Assembly (NCBI GenBank): GCA_024434115.1
Contig: QMIT01000006.1
Span: forward strand, 1-64,000
Direction of reading: 5' to 3'
Length of the DNA: 64,000 nt
Origin: Chloroflexota bacterium
Lineage (GTDB): Bacteria; Chloroflexota; Anaerolineae; Aggregatilineales; J027
Shown: positions 35,787-45,444 of the stretch, one piece after another
How the letters are laid out: every line of letters starts with the position of its first letter
How positions within the stretch are numbered: the stretch's first letter is position 1
The notes under the pieces: generated by a model
Databases searched by the model: none
The model's input: the letters and a program-made list of their open reading frames with translations, nothing else
What the model was told of the DNA's origin: nothing
Position numbers and translations under genes: made by a program

Positions 35787-38336
35787 TTGGAACAGAAGCG
35801 GCGACTCCTTTTTGCCTTAGCTTTTGTGTTGTGCCTCACCAGCGTTGCGTTTGGCCCCACTCGTCAAAATGATGATTTGCTACTCGACATTGAGGCAGGT
35901 TTCGATACCTATTATCGAGAGGGTCAGTGGATCCCCCTTGATGTCACGATTACCAACAATGGACGCGACCTACGGGGATACATTCAAGTCCATGCCCAAA
36001 ACGCAGGTCAGGCCACTGAGACGCTCTATCAGACACCTGTCACAGTTGCCCGCAATTCTTCCAAGTCCATCTTTTTCTATGTCTCGCTCAGTGACCGCGC
36101 CTCTGAAATTGAAGTGGAGGTCGTGGATAATAGTGGTCGTATCCTCAAAGTTCAATCCGAGCGTATTGTCCAACTCTCCTCACGGGAAGTTCTATACGGG
36201 GTAGTCACAGATTCCTCCATTGGCCCGGTGGATATGACCAATCGCCCGGTTGGACGTGGTAATTCTTTTCAAGCCAAACTGCTTTTGCGGGATATTCCCT
36301 TTGAAGCCGATGCCCTTCGTGCATTGGATGTATTACTGTTTTTTGATGTGGACACAGGGCAGCTATCCGCCGAGCAGCGCACCGCGATTAAGAATTGGGT
36401 GGTTGGCGGCGGGCACTTGATTATTCACGGCGGCCCGAATTGGCAGCGCACCACAGCAGGCCTGATGGATGTGATGCCGACTGTACCCACCGGGACCGTG
36501 GATTTTGATACCCTGACCGCCTTAGGTGATTTTTTGGGTTATCCCTCGGATGTGCTTGACCAAGCCACTATTGTGACCAACAATACACCTAATGAAAATG
36601 CCAAAGTCCTGCTGAATATCGAGGAGACCCCCATTATCGTGCGGCAAACACTTGGCTTGGGGACAGTGGATTTTGTGGCGCTTGACCCCCAAACCGAACC
36701 CCTGCGCTCATATGCCGACACGGATGCCATTTGGTACAGCCTCTTGGTGAATGGGCAGGTGCGACCCAGTTGGTCATATGGCTTTGCGGATTGGGACATC
36801 GCCAACGATGCTTCACGCATTATCACCGGGTTTGATTTGCCCTCAGTGCTGCAATTGATCGGATTTTTGATTCTCTACATCGCGCTGATTGGGCCGCTGA
36901 ATTATTATATCCTGCGCTGGATTGGACGGCGCGAATTGGCATGGTTTACCATTCCGGTGTTGATTTTAGTATTTACCCTGCTGTCGTATTTCACAGGATT
37001 TAGCTTACGTGGCAATTCTGCAACGGTCAGTCATTTGGCGATTGTGCAAGTATTCCCCGACAGTGACACAGCCAGAGTAGATGGATTGGTGGGGGTGTTT
37101 TCACCACGCCGTACCAGCTATAACCTTGAAGCCCCTTCAGGAATTACGTTGCGCACCCTGCCCGGCTTTCATGATTCCAATTTAGGCATTGAACAGATTA
37201 AACTCGTCGAAACCAGCGCTTATCGGGTGGAGGATTTGCCAGTAGACGCAGGTATCATCACGAGTTTTGCTGCCAGTGGCTACATCCCGGCCCAACATAT
37301 CGAAGGGGAGGCGGTCTGGCAAATGGGTGGTGGTCAAGATGCGCGTTTGACTGGCAGTGTGACGAATCCGCTTGAATTCGACTTTAAAGACATGGTGATC
37401 CTCGCCAAAGATGGATATTACCCGTTGGGGGATGTGATCGCAGGGGCCACCGCCACCTTTGATTTTGCGATTAATTTTGCCACCCCAACATGGCTGCCAT
37501 TAGGCAATCGAACCGACTACAACGCACCTTTTCTCTATTACGGCTATGGAAGCAGTTTTTCGAGCTTCAACACCTATGGCTGCACCAACCGCCCATTGAA
37601 CGCCACTGCTTCGCAAATTATGACCGACAAGCAGTATGACTGCTTCGGTACGAGCGCTGATGACAATGAACGTCGGATGCGGCGGCGGGCACTGTTGGCC
37701 TCGGCCATCAATAATGAGATTGATCTCAGCAGTGGACGCGGCGGCTCGGTCTATGCGGTGGGTTGGGCCGAACAGCCAGCTTTTGAAATCGCTGTGGAGG
37801 GGACTGAGCAAACCAACAAGTATGAAACGCTCTATATCTTCAAGCTCAATTCCAGTTACGCCGCCGTAGACAACACTGCGGTAATCATCCCGCCGGGATT
37901 ACAAACATGGACAATTGCCGATCAAGGCGATCCAACGACCCGTCTGGACAGTTCACCCTATCAAATTGACCTTTTTAATCCTGATGAACAAGCAGTTTTT
38001 AGATTTGCTCCCTTAAACGACATCCCACTCACCACGATTGATCAGGTGGATTTTTATACGAGCCTCCAAGTGCCTAACACGGATGTCGAATTTGCATTAT
38101 GGGACTGGGCTGCGCAAGAATGGTGGGTGATAGAAAATTTGCAGGATTTTGCGGGCACCATCACAGGTGGAAACAGCTATGGCCTGAGTTTAGCAGGGCA
38201 GGACGCACAAAAGTTTGTCGGCCCAGATTTTGCGGTTCAGGTGCGGGTGCGGACACCCAATGGCTTGGCAACTCAAACCTATGGTGGCACTATTGAGAGT
38301 GTTGAAGTCACAATGCAGGGACAATTTGCGAATTAG
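35787..38336 (+). CDS. Large exported membrane protein of unknown function
   Basis: An 849-aa protein, TTG start at 35787 (GGGAG upstream). Signal peptide (about 1-22), a beta-sandwich domain beginning FDTYYREGQWIPLDVTI, then a glutamine amidotransferase-like segment (LLFFDVDTGQLS, VVGGGHLIIHGG) at about 180-220. Two membrane helices (about 350-375 and 385-405) are followed by a long beta-rich C-terminal region. Such proteins accompany ABC exporters and VWA proteins in several phyla. No catalytic residues can be assigned. It is 24 bases upstream of the ABC ATPase. Confidence 0.7.
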   Translation: MEQKRRLLFALAFVLCLTSVAFGPTRQNDDLLLDIEAGFDTYYREGQWIPLDVTITNNGRDLRGYIQVHAQNAGQATETLYQTPVTVARNSSKSIFFYVSLSDRASEIEVEVVDNSGRILKVQSERIVQLSSREVLYGVVTDSSIGPVDMTNRPVGRGNSFQAKLLLRDIPFEADALRALDVLLFFDVDTGQLSAEQRTAIKNWVVGGGHLIIHGGPNWQRTTAGLMDVMPTVPTGTVDFDTLTALGDFLGYPSDVLDQATIVTNNTPNENAKVLLNIEETPIIVRQTLGLGTVDFVALDPQTEPLRSYADTDAIWYSLLVNGQVRPSWSYGFADWDIANDASRIITGFDLPSVLQLIGFLILYIALIGPLNYYILRWIGRRELAWFTIPVLILVFTLLSYFTGFSLRGNSATVSHLAIVQVFPDSDTARVDGLVGVFSPRRTSYNLEAPSGITLRTLPGFHDSNLGIEQIKLVETSAYRVEDLPVDAGIITSFAASGYIPAQHIEGEAVWQMGGGQDARLTGSVTNPLEFDFKDMVILAKDGYYPLGDVIAGATATFDFAINFATPTWLPLGNRTDYNAPFLYYGYGSSFSSFNTYGCTNRPLNATASQIMTDKQYDCFGTSADDNERRMRRRALLASAINNEIDLSSGRGGSVYAVGWAEQPAFEIAVEGTEQTNKYETLYIFKLNSSYAAVDNTAVIIPPGLQTWTIADQGDPTTRLDSSPYQIDLFNPDEQAVFRFAPLNDIPLTTIDQVDFYTSLQVPNTDVEFALWDWAAQEWWVIENLQDFAGTITGGNSYGLSLAGQDAQKFVGPDFAVQVRVRTPNGLATQTYGGTIESVEVTMQGQFAN

Positions 38337-38359
38337 AATTTTGGAAAAGGACACTACCC

Positions 38360-39418
38360 ATGTCTATTGATAATCCTGAAGTCATGGAAACCCCCAACAT
38401 TGAAGCCGTTGCCGAAGCCCCGATCTTGACGGAGGTGCTGCCAGAACTGCCTACCGTCATGGATGAGCAGGACTTGATTATTGAGACGCGCAATTTGAGC
38501 AAGCGTTATGGCCGTTTGCAGGCCATCAGTAATCTCAATTTACAAGTCCCACGCGGCGCGATTTATGGCTTCGTTGGGCCAAATGGCGCAGGCAAAACCA
38601 GCACCATGCGGATTTTGACGACCCTAATGAAACCCTCTGGCGGGGAAGCCTATATCAGTGGATATTCGGTGGTGACGGCCCCGCGTGAAGTCCGGCGCTC
38701 GATTGGCTATATGCCTGACTTCTTTGGGGTCTATGAAGATATGAAAGTCTGGGAATATCTCGACTTTTTCGCAGCCTGTTATGAAATCCCGGAAGCCCAG
38801 CGCCCCGGCCTCATCAACGACCTACTCGAACTGGTAGACCTTGCTCACCGCCGCGATGATATGGTGGATAAACTGAGTCGGGGTATGAAGCAGCGGCTGT
38901 GTCTGGCCCGCACGTTGGCGCATGATCCACAGGTGTTAATTTTGGACGAACCCGCCTCTGGCCTTGATCCGCGTGCCCGTATCGAAATCCGCGAACTGCT
39001 GATTGAACTCGCCAAAATGGGCAAGACCATCTTTTTCTCATCGCATATCTTGGCGGACGTGAATGAAATCTGCACGCATATCGGCATTATCGAAGCAGGG
39101 CAGATGGTGGCACAAGGGCCGATCAAAGCCATGCGTCAACAATTGATGCCACATCGCGTTTTGGTCATTACCTTGTTGGGCCGGCTGGATGAAGCTAAAG
39201 AAGCCCTACTGCACGTTGAAGGCATCTTAGGAATTGTGGATTTGCCCCCCGAAGATGGCAAGATTCGCATTAAGGTCGAATTTACCGGAGAAGATTTGCG
39301 AATGAGCGAAATGCTGCAAGCCCTAACCAGCAAGGGGATTCCAGTGGTTAACTTTGCCGAGGAATCGTCTGACCTAGAAGCCGTCTTTATGAAGGCAACC
39401 AAAGGCATCGTATCGTAA
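38360..39418 (+). CDS. ABC exporter ATP-binding protein (first exporter)
   Basis: A 352-aa ATPase: about 45 residues of acidic extension, then Walker A GPNGAGKTSTMRIL, signature LSRGMKQRLCLARTL, Walker B ILDEPASGLDPRARIE and the H-loop SSHILADVNEI. The C-terminal 80 residues form the regulatory tail usual in CcmA-type exporters. It is partnered with the ABC-2 permease 23 bases downstream. The exported substrate is unknown. Confidence 0.9.
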   Translation: MSIDNPEVMETPNIEAVAEAPILTEVLPELPTVMDEQDLIIETRNLSKRYGRLQAISNLNLQVPRGAIYGFVGPNGAGKTSTMRILTTLMKPSGGEAYISGYSVVTAPREVRRSIGYMPDFFGVYEDMKVWEYLDFFAACYEIPEAQRPGLINDLLELVDLAHRRDDMVDKLSRGMKQRLCLARTLAHDPQVLILDEPASGLDPRARIEIRELLIELAKMGKTIFFSSHILADVNEICTHIGIIEAGQMVAQGPIKAMRQQLMPHRVLVITLLGRLDEAKEALLHVEGILGIVDLPPEDGKIRIKVEFTGEDLRMSEMLQALTSKGIPVVNFAEESSDLEAVFMKATKGIVS

Positions 39419-39441
39419 TTTAATTATAAAGGGATGGCCCG

Positions 39442-40374
39442 ATGGAAACCCCAGCAACTCGCACCCGTATCTCTCTCAACCCGCTGCGGCCCCTGCTGCG
39501 AAATCCCGTCGCCCTCAAAGAACTACGGGGGCGAATGCGTGGCCCGCGTGCTTTTGTGGTCTTGACGTGCTATCTCATCGTGGTTGGCGGTTTTACCACC
39601 CTACTGTATATCGCGGGGACAGCCGCGACCTACAATACCACTGGCGAGGTAGATGGCGGGACATTGGGGCGGGTGTTATTCGGGAGCGTGGTCGCCATTG
39701 AGCTATTTTTGGTGACATTCATTACCCCGGCATTTACGGCTGGCTCAATTAGTGGCGAACATGAAAGTCAGACCTACGATTTATTACGCACTACATTGCT
39801 GCCAGAGCGCCAATTAGTCTTTGGCAAGCTGTTTTCGGCATTGGCCTACGTGTTTTTGCTGTTGCTGGCCGCTATCCCTCTGCAAAGTATTGCGTTTTTG
39901 TTTGGTGGGGTAGATGTGGAAGAAATCGTGATTTCACTGCTGGTGCTGCTGGCAACTGCTATCTTTTTAGGGAATATCGGCGTGTATTATTCCGCCATGA
40001 CCCACCGCACGCTACGGGCCAACATCATGACCTACATCACCATTCTCGCGGTGATATTGGTGACGACGGCTGGCGCGGTAATCGCCCTCGCCATTGTAGA
40101 AGGGCTTGACCCCTCCACCAGTTCCAGTGGTTCGGAGTGGGTTTTGCTGGTGGCACGCGGAATTTTTGTCTGCCTAAACCCATTAACTACCTTACTGTCC
40201 ACCCAGCAATATCTGGTGAATCAGCAAACGCTTTTCACGTTTAAATACACCTTTACAGATGGGACAACCACCACCCTGCCCTCGCCTTGGATCGCCTTTA
40301 CCATTTTTTATTTGCTGCTATCGGTGGTGGTATTTTTTGCAACCACCCGTCATCTAAAACGCATCGAGGGGTAA
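39442..40374 (+). CDS. ABC-2 type permease (first exporter)
   Basis: A 310-aa protein with about six membrane helices (about 33-53, 75-100, 130-155, 160-180, 193-220 and 283-303). It begins with an NPVALKELRGRMRGPRAF cytoplasmic amphipathic segment, as in the ABC-2 permeases linked to MoxR/DUF58 clusters. AGGGA lies just before the ATG. It works with the preceding ATPase. Confidence 0.85.
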   Translation: METPATRTRISLNPLRPLLRNPVALKELRGRMRGPRAFVVLTCYLIVVGGFTTLLYIAGTAATYNTTGEVDGGTLGRVLFGSVVAIELFLVTFITPAFTAGSISGEHESQTYDLLRTTLLPERQLVFGKLFSALAYVFLLLLAAIPLQSIAFLFGGVDVEEIVISLLVLLATAIFLGNIGVYYSAMTHRTLRANIMTYITILAVILVTTAGAVIALAIVEGLDPSTSSSGSEWVLLVARGIFVCLNPLTTLLSTQQYLVNQQTLFTFKYTFTDGTTTTLPSPWIAFTIFYLLLSVVVFFATTRHLKRIEG

Positions 40375-40418
40375 AGATTTGGGAACATTTCGGCAGGGCA
40401 AGGCGTAGTATTATCAGA

Positions 40419-40435
40419 ATGGGCCACCCATGTTT
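40419..40435 (+). terminator. Weak hairpin with T-run after the ABC permease
   Basis: ATGGG and CCCAT (40419-40423 and 40427-40431) flank a 3-base loop, followed by GTTTT. The stem is short and the next gene begins 22 bases later, so at most it attenuates. Confidence 0.3.
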
Positions 40436-40456
40436 TCGAGTGAATAGGGTATTGTA

Positions 40457-42487
40457 ATGCAGAACGTTTCTTCGCTCCCCCAAGCCAGTGAACCGCAGCA
40501 GGCCAGCCCTGCCGCGTTGATGAATATGCAGGATTTTTTGCAGTGGCATCTGCGCCGCTGGAATAATCGTCTGCGCCTGACCCGTCTGTTTGTGTGGGTG
40601 CCGCGTGGGTTATTGGTTGGCGTCATTATTAGCCTTGCCATCGCCACTGCCTCGCGCCTCTATCCGTGGCTGGTGAAAGATGAACTGATTCGCCTATCAC
40701 TCATGATCGGGGCTGCCAGTGCTATTTTGAGTATTGTCGCGGTCTGGTTGTGGCCGCGCCCACTTGCCAAATCTGCCCGCCATTTCGATCAACACTTTGG
40801 CTTGCAAGAACGACTGAGTACGGCAGTGGAACTCAGCAATGGGCAAATTGACGCCCCCCAGATGATGATGGACTATCAAATGGAGGATACCCGCCGCATC
40901 GCCAACGGTGTGCAGGCCAAACGCTTTTTGCCGGTGGAAATCAATTGGCCCGAAATCGCTATGCTCCTCTTGGCGGTGATCGGCTTAATTTTGGCGATTG
41001 CGCTTAAGAATCCGCTTTATGATGAAGTCCGTGAACGTGAAGCACTTGACGCCACAATTGCCCAGCAAATTGAAGCCCTCGAACAAGCTAAAAATGAGAT
41101 TGAGAGCAATCCCAATCTGACCGAAGAAGAAAAAGACATCCTGACCGAGCCGCTGGATGAGGCCATTGAAACGCTGAATCAAGATGGTATCTCACAGGAA
41201 GAAGCGGTTGCTGCTTTGGCCGAAGCCGAAAAAGAATTACAGGAACTAGGCAGCGGCATGAGCCAAGAGGAACAACAAGCCAATCAGCAGGCAGGTGAAC
41301 AACTCAGCGATAGCTCATTGACCGACCAAGTAGGTGAACAACTGGCGGATAACAATTTGGAAGCCACCGCCGATGAGTTGGATCAATTGGCAGATGATTT
41401 AGACAATATGACCCCCGAAGAACAACAGGAGGTCGCCGATCAACTGGAACAAGCGGCTGAAGCCCTAGAAAATACCAACCCGACAGTCTCCCAACAATTA
41501 CAAGAGGCCGCCGATGCCCTACGTAATGGCGATGTGCCACAAGCACAAGAAGCCCTTAATCAGGCCGCCGATACGCTGCGCCAGCAAGATCAGGCGAACC
41601 AAAATAATGCCCAAGCCCAAGCCGCCGAGGAAGCCGCCAATCAGGTTGAAGAAAGTCGTCAAGAAGTGACCCAGCAAGGACAAGAGGGGCAAGAGGGTTC
41701 ACAAAGTCAGCAAGGACAAGAAGGGCAACAATCTCAGGACGGGCAGCAGGGTCAACAAGGACAACAGGGTCAGCAAGGACAGCAGAACCCAGAGGGCCAG
41801 CAGAGTTCTCAAGGGCAAGAAGGGCAACAAGGACAAGAGGGTCAGCAGGACCAAGAAGGTTCTCAGGGACAACAAGGACAAGAAGGTCAACAGGGTGGTC
41901 AACAACCGGGTCAAACTGGACAACAGGGGCAAGAAGGTCAACAAGGCCAAAATGGGGAAGGGCAGCAAGGCGGACAACAACCCGGTCAAGGGGGGCAACA
42001 AGGTTCAGAGAGCGGGCAAGAAGGTCAATCCGGTAGCGGTGGTCAATCCGAAGGTCAGTCCTCACAGCAAGGCGGTACAAGTACCCAGTCTGGTCAATCG
42101 GGTGGTGGTAGTGGTGCAGGACAAGGCTCTGGCGGGGAAGGTGTTGATAACCCAACCGGACAAACTGGCTCACAACCCGGTGATAACGCGGATAATGGCC
42201 CCGGCAATGACGACATGCGCGATTACGAATCGGTCTATTCACCGACCCGCATTGGGGAAAATGGGCAGGGTGAACAGGTCGGGGTAAACGGGCAGCCCAC
42301 CGACGAAAATGGTGAACCCCTTGAACCCGGCGATTTCAACGAAAATTTTGACGCGGAATCTACCGTGCCGTATCAAGAAGTGTTCCGCCAATACGAAGAG
42401 GCGATGCAGCAAGCCCTTGAAAGTGGCTATATCCCGATTTCACTGCGCGACATTATTCACGCCTACTTCTCCTCACTAGAACCCTAA
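40457..42487 (+). CDS. Membrane protein with very long Gln/Gly/Glu-rich domain
   Basis: A 676-aa protein: cytoplasmic N-terminus, two membrane helices (about 47-68 and 77-98), a third (about 158-180), a helical Glu/Gln/Ala-rich coiled coil (about 185-400), then about 200 residues of near-repeats of GQEGQQ type (about 405-600) and a short folded end (YQEVFRQYEEAM, IIHAYFSSLEP). The layout recalls DUF4175-like proteins of BatA/MoxR clusters, which also have helices followed by Gln-rich coils. The repeat DNA spans about 41690-42140. The low-complexity tract is likely flexible and exported or cytoplasmic depending on topology, which I cannot fix. Confidence 0.7.
   Translation: MQNVSSLPQASEPQQASPAALMNMQDFLQWHLRRWNNRLRLTRLFVWVPRGLLVGVIISLAIATASRLYPWLVKDELIRLSLMIGAASAILSIVAVWLWPRPLAKSARHFDQHFGLQERLSTAVELSNGQIDAPQMMMDYQMEDTRRIANGVQAKRFLPVEINWPEIAMLLLAVIGLILAIALKNPLYDEVREREALDATIAQQIEALEQAKNEIESNPNLTEEEKDILTEPLDEAIETLNQDGISQEEAVAALAEAEKELQELGSGMSQEEQQANQQAGEQLSDSSLTDQVGEQLADNNLEATADELDQLADDLDNMTPEEQQEVADQLEQAAEALENTNPTVSQQLQEAADALRNGDVPQAQEALNQAADTLRQQDQANQNNAQAQAAEEAANQVEESRQEVTQQGQEGQEGSQSQQGQEGQQSQDGQQGQQGQQGQQGQQNPEGQQSSQGQEGQQGQEGQQDQEGSQGQQGQEGQQGGQQPGQTGQQGQEGQQGQNGEGQQGGQQPGQGGQQGSESGQEGQSGSGGQSEGQSSQQGGTSTQSGQSGGGSGAGQGSGGEGVDNPTGQTGSQPGDNADNGPGNDDMRDYESVYSPTRIGENGQGEQVGVNGQPTDENGEPLEPGDFNENFDAESTVPYQEVFRQYEEAMQQALESGYIPISLRDIIHAYFSSLEP
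41690..42140 (+). repeat. Degenerate CAA/CAG-GGN coding repeat tract
   Basis: A stretch of imperfect 9-18 base units encoding Gly-Gln-Gln/Gly-Gln-Glu combinations inside the preceding membrane protein gene. Units vary in third-codon bases, so the repeat is old or selected at protein level. The bias also opens long false frames on the other strand. Confidence 0.7.
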
Positions 42488-42508
42488 ACACAATCTCAAG
42501 TCATTTCA

Positions 42509-42539
42509 AAGGGGCGAGCCATCCTAACCGCCGCCCCTT
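42509..42539. other. Intergenic hairpin without T-run
   Basis: AAGGGGCG (42509-42516) and CGCCCCTT (42532-42539) form an 8-bp stem with a 15-base loop between the Gln-rich gene and the lipoprotein gene. No T-run follows, so it may be an mRNA-processing or stabilising structure. Confidence 0.35.
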
Positions 42540-42624
42540 CCATCCTTGAATTCGGCTAAAAAAATGGTTTCGGGTAAAATAAGAGGGGTATGTTACCCAT
42601 CCAACGTGCCGAGGAGAAAACCGG

Positions 42625-43353
42625 GTGCGCCGTATTAGCGTTATACAACCTGATCGTCGCAGGGGTGTTTCTATTGCCCGAATCACTGCGCCGGGAATTT
42701 TCATTGGCCTGATGTTGCTGATGTCTAGCTGCATCCGACCCAACGATACCCCTCCAACCGCCACGCCGGGTGGCCCTATCATGGTGACACCGCCAGTGAT
42801 CGTCACCCAAACAACTCCCGGTGTCGTTATCGCCAATCCCAGTAATAACCTGATCCGTATGGAAGCCTTTGTACAGTCGTATGGCGCACAGCCCATTCCC
42901 GGCAGTACCCGCATTTGGGCCGAAACGACCTATCTGCAAGATTTAATTGTCGGGATTGCCTTCCAGAACCAAAGTGGCCTTAATTGCATTGGGGTCGGCA
43001 TTGGCAATCATGATGGCGGGCAGAACTCAACCGGGGCAGTCAATCTGATCAATGTTTTTAATGGGGGGTATCACTGCGTCAGTACCACCACTGACCTCGG
43101 CGTCGCGGGTCAATGGCTTGTAACCGACAGCCGAGGCACACCATTGATTATTTTCGCGGGCCAAACCTTCACGCCCAATGCCCAAAGTATCGTGCTCCTA
43201 TTTCCTGACGGAACGGAATATCGCACGCCGCTTACCAGCAGTAGTTTTATTTTGTTAGATGACTCTCTGAATTTCCCCTCGGAGGTCAGTATCCGTGATG
43301 CGACTGACATTGAATTAGGGCGCATTGCGATTCCGGTCAGCCCGCAAGGATAG
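42625..43353 (+). CDS. Lipoprotein, unknown function
   Basis: A 242-aa protein starting at GTG 42625 (GAGGAG upstream). A long basic n-region precedes the hydrophobic stretch and the lipobox LMSSC (Cys about residue 37), followed by a Thr/Pro linker (TPPTATPGG). The beta-rich body has two cysteines (LNCIG and YHCVS) and ends with IELGRIAIPVSPQG. No family recognised. It lies between the Gln-rich membrane protein and the MoxR ATPase. Confidence 0.65.
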   Translation: MRRISVIQPDRRRGVSIARITAPGIFIGLMLLMSSCIRPNDTPPTATPGGPIMVTPPVIVTQTTPGVVIANPSNNLIRMEAFVQSYGAQPIPGSTRIWAETTYLQDLIVGIAFQNQSGLNCIGVGIGNHDGGQNSTGAVNLINVFNGGYHCVSTTTDLGVAGQWLVTDSRGTPLIIFAGQTFTPNAQSIVLLFPDGTEYRTPLTSSSFILLDDSLNFPSEVSIRDATDIELGRIAIPVSPQG

Positions 43354-43401
43354 CGTAGAACCAAAGTCGGGATGAATCAGTACATTTGATACATAATTGG
43401 A

Positions 43402-43421
43402 TGGACAAGGCGATTTGTCCA
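43402..43421. promoter_or_regulatory. Hairpin/dyad upstream of moxR
   Basis: TGGACAA and TTGTCCA (43402-43408 and 43415-43421) form a 7-bp dyad with a 6-base centre, 22 bases before the moxR start. It could be an operator or a leader hairpin. Confidence 0.35.
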
Positions 43422-43443
43422 AAGTAGGTAAAGGAATTTTGGG

Positions 43444-44445
43444 ATGTCAGACGCACCAATGATTGGCGAAATTACTGCTGAAGAATTTTCCATCAACGCA
43501 CGGGCCATTTATGATGAGGTTCGCAAGGTCATCGTTGGACAAGGTGAACTGATTCGCAGTGTGTTGATTTGTGTCATCACCGGACGCCACGCCCTGCTCG
43601 AAGGTGTGCCGGGATTGGGCAAAACCATGCTCATCCGCACCCTTGCCGACACGATGAGCCTCAAGTTTTCGCGCATCCAATTTACCCCCGACCTCATGCC
43701 CGCCGACATCGTGGGTACGAACGTGATGGAAACCACCGACGGGGGACACCGTGAATTTCGCTTCCAGCCCGGCCCGGTGTTTACCAATCTGCTGCTGGCG
43801 GACGAAATCAACCGCGCTACGCCCAAAACCCAATCGGCATTGTTGGAGGCTATGCAGGAAAAAATGGTGACGGTGGCTGACCATACTTATCGGTTGCAAC
43901 CACCGTTTTTTGTACTGGCGACCCAAAATCCCCTCGAAATGGAAGGCACGTATCCCCTGCCCGAAGCCCAATTAGACCGCTTCATGTTTAAGATTAATGT
44001 CCCCTTCCCCTCTGCCGACGAATTGACCGAGATTTTCCGCCGCACCACCAGCCACGAAAATGCTGAACTACAGGCCGTTGTCTCTGGTGAACAAATCATT
44101 GCAATGGGGAATCTGGCCTTGCAGGTGCCGATTGCCTCGCATGTCAATGAATATGTAGCGCGGTTGATTGTGGCAACCCATCCCGAAAGCCCGACGGCTC
44201 CCGACAAAGTACGCCGCTATGTGCGCTACGGCTCCAGCCCACGCGGGGGTCAGGCGATTATTTTGGGGGCTAAGACCAACGCTCTGCTTGAAGGACGCTA
44301 TAACGTCTCATTTGAGGACATCCGGGCCATCGCTACGCCATCCCTGCGCCACCGCCTCTTGCTCAATTTTGAGGGCCAAGCGGAAGGCATCACCACCGAT
44401 CAGGTCATTGACGAATTATTGGATCAAGTATCCACCGGAAGCTAA
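43444..44445 (+). CDS. MoxR-family AAA+ ATPase
   Basis: A 333-aa AAA+ protein: Walker A GVPGLGKTMLIRTLAD, Walker B LLLADEINRATPKTQSALLEAMQE, the MoxR lid motif TQNPLEMEGTYPLPEAQLDRF, and a C-terminal lid with PSPRGGQ-like SSPRGGQAII. MoxR ATPases work as chaperones with DUF58 and VWA proteins. Here those partners follow downstream (DUF58 at 46324, VWA proteins at 49963 and 52000), with an ABC exporter inserted between. Confidence 0.93.
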   Translation: MSDAPMIGEITAEEFSINARAIYDEVRKVIVGQGELIRSVLICVITGRHALLEGVPGLGKTMLIRTLADTMSLKFSRIQFTPDLMPADIVGTNVMETTDGGHREFRFQPGPVFTNLLLADEINRATPKTQSALLEAMQEKMVTVADHTYRLQPPFFVLATQNPLEMEGTYPLPEAQLDRFMFKINVPFPSADELTEIFRRTTSHENAELQAVVSGEQIIAMGNLALQVPIASHVNEYVARLIVATHPESPTAPDKVRRYVRYGSSPRGGQAIILGAKTNALLEGRYNVSFEDIRAIATPSLRHRLLLNFEGQAEGITTDQVIDELLDQVSTGS

Positions 44446-44469
44446 CCTACATCATTCAAGGAGGGCGTA

Positions 44470-45444
44470 TTGGCGACTCCCGTTATCGAAACTGAAGGGC
44501 TTACCAAGATTTTTGGCCGCCTGCGTAATCCTAAATTGGCGGTTGACCATATCCATTTTCGGGTCGAGCCGGGGCAGGTCTATGGCTTTTTGGGGCCAAA
44601 CGGCGCAGGAAAAAGTACCACCATTCGCATGATGCTGAACTTGATGCACGCCAGCGATGGCAAAGCCCTCATTTTTGGCGAAGACCCCCGCAAAAAACCG
44701 GAAATCTTGTTTCGGGTAGGGTCATTGGTAGAAGGCGCGACGTTCTATCCCTATCTGCGCGGCTGGGATAATTTAAAAGTCGTAGGCAACAGTCGCGGGG
44801 GGTTTGATCCAACCCGCGCCAAACAACTGCTGCAATTTGTGGGGTTGGTGGGCAGTGAACGGGTGCGCGTCAAAGCCTATTCGACGGGCATGAAACAGCG
44901 CTTGGGCATTGCCGCCGCCCTGCTCAATAACCCCGATTTGGTTATCTTGGACGAACCCACCAACGGCATGGACCCGGCAGGCATCCGCGAGATGCGCCAA
45001 TTTATCCGCGACCTTGCCTATAAATATGGCAAAACGGTCTTTTTGACCAGCCACCTTTTGAGCGAAGTGCAGCAGACCAGTGACCGTGTCGCCATCATCA
45101 ACAAAGGCAAAATTGTGGTCGAGGGGCTGATTGAAGAATTGCTGAATCAAGAAGAGCAGTTGGAGGCCGAAGTCGGTTCAATCGAAAAAGCCAAGACCGC
45201 TCTGCAAGAACGCTGGCAGGTCGCCGCTTCGACTGTACCGAATGAACACAATAAACTGCGTATCAAGGCCAGTCGCAACGACACCCCCAGTATTGTACGG
45301 CGCTTGGTCGAGCAAAACATAGATGTATTCAGCATCGCCCCCATCCGCCAATCGTTGGAGGATTATTTCCTAGAAGTTATTGAGGATGATTCCATCCAGC
45401 CCAATTCAGCGCCATTGCCGATAGGAGCGACCCATCATGCTTAA
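44470..45444 (+). CDS. ABC exporter ATP-binding protein (second exporter)
   Basis: A 324-aa ATPase, TTG start 44470 with AAGGAGG upstream. Walker A GPNGAGKSTTIRMML, signature YSTGMKQRLGIAAAL, Walker B VILDEPTNGMDPAGIRE, H-loop TSHLLSEVQ. Domain order and length resemble bacitracin/lantibiotic-type BcrA exporters. It overlaps its permease by 8 bases. It is only distantly similar to the first exporter's ATPase, so these are two separate systems. Confidence 0.9.
   Translation: MATPVIETEGLTKIFGRLRNPKLAVDHIHFRVEPGQVYGFLGPNGAGKSTTIRMMLNLMHASDGKALIFGEDPRKKPEILFRVGSLVEGATFYPYLRGWDNLKVVGNSRGGFDPTRAKQLLQFVGLVGSERVRVKAYSTGMKQRLGIAAALLNNPDLVILDEPTNGMDPAGIREMRQFIRDLAYKYGKTVFLTSHLLSEVQQTSDRVAIINKGKIVVEGLIEELLNQEEQLEAEVGSIEKAKTALQERWQVAASTVPNEHNKLRIKASRNDTPSIVRRLVEQNIDVFSIAPIRQSLEDYFLEVIEDDSIQPNSAPLPIGATHHA

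Noticed and set aside
41304..42287. Long open frames on both strands across the Gln-rich gene
   Set aside because: They arise from the biased CAA/CAG/GGN repeat composition. Products are Leu/Pro/Val-rich low complexity, with no ribosome sites, and lie opposite or inside a well-supported gene.
42509..42539. Terminator call for the 8-bp hairpin after the Gln-rich gene
   Set aside because: Stem is good, but no T-run follows on the plus strand, so it is listed only as a hairpin.
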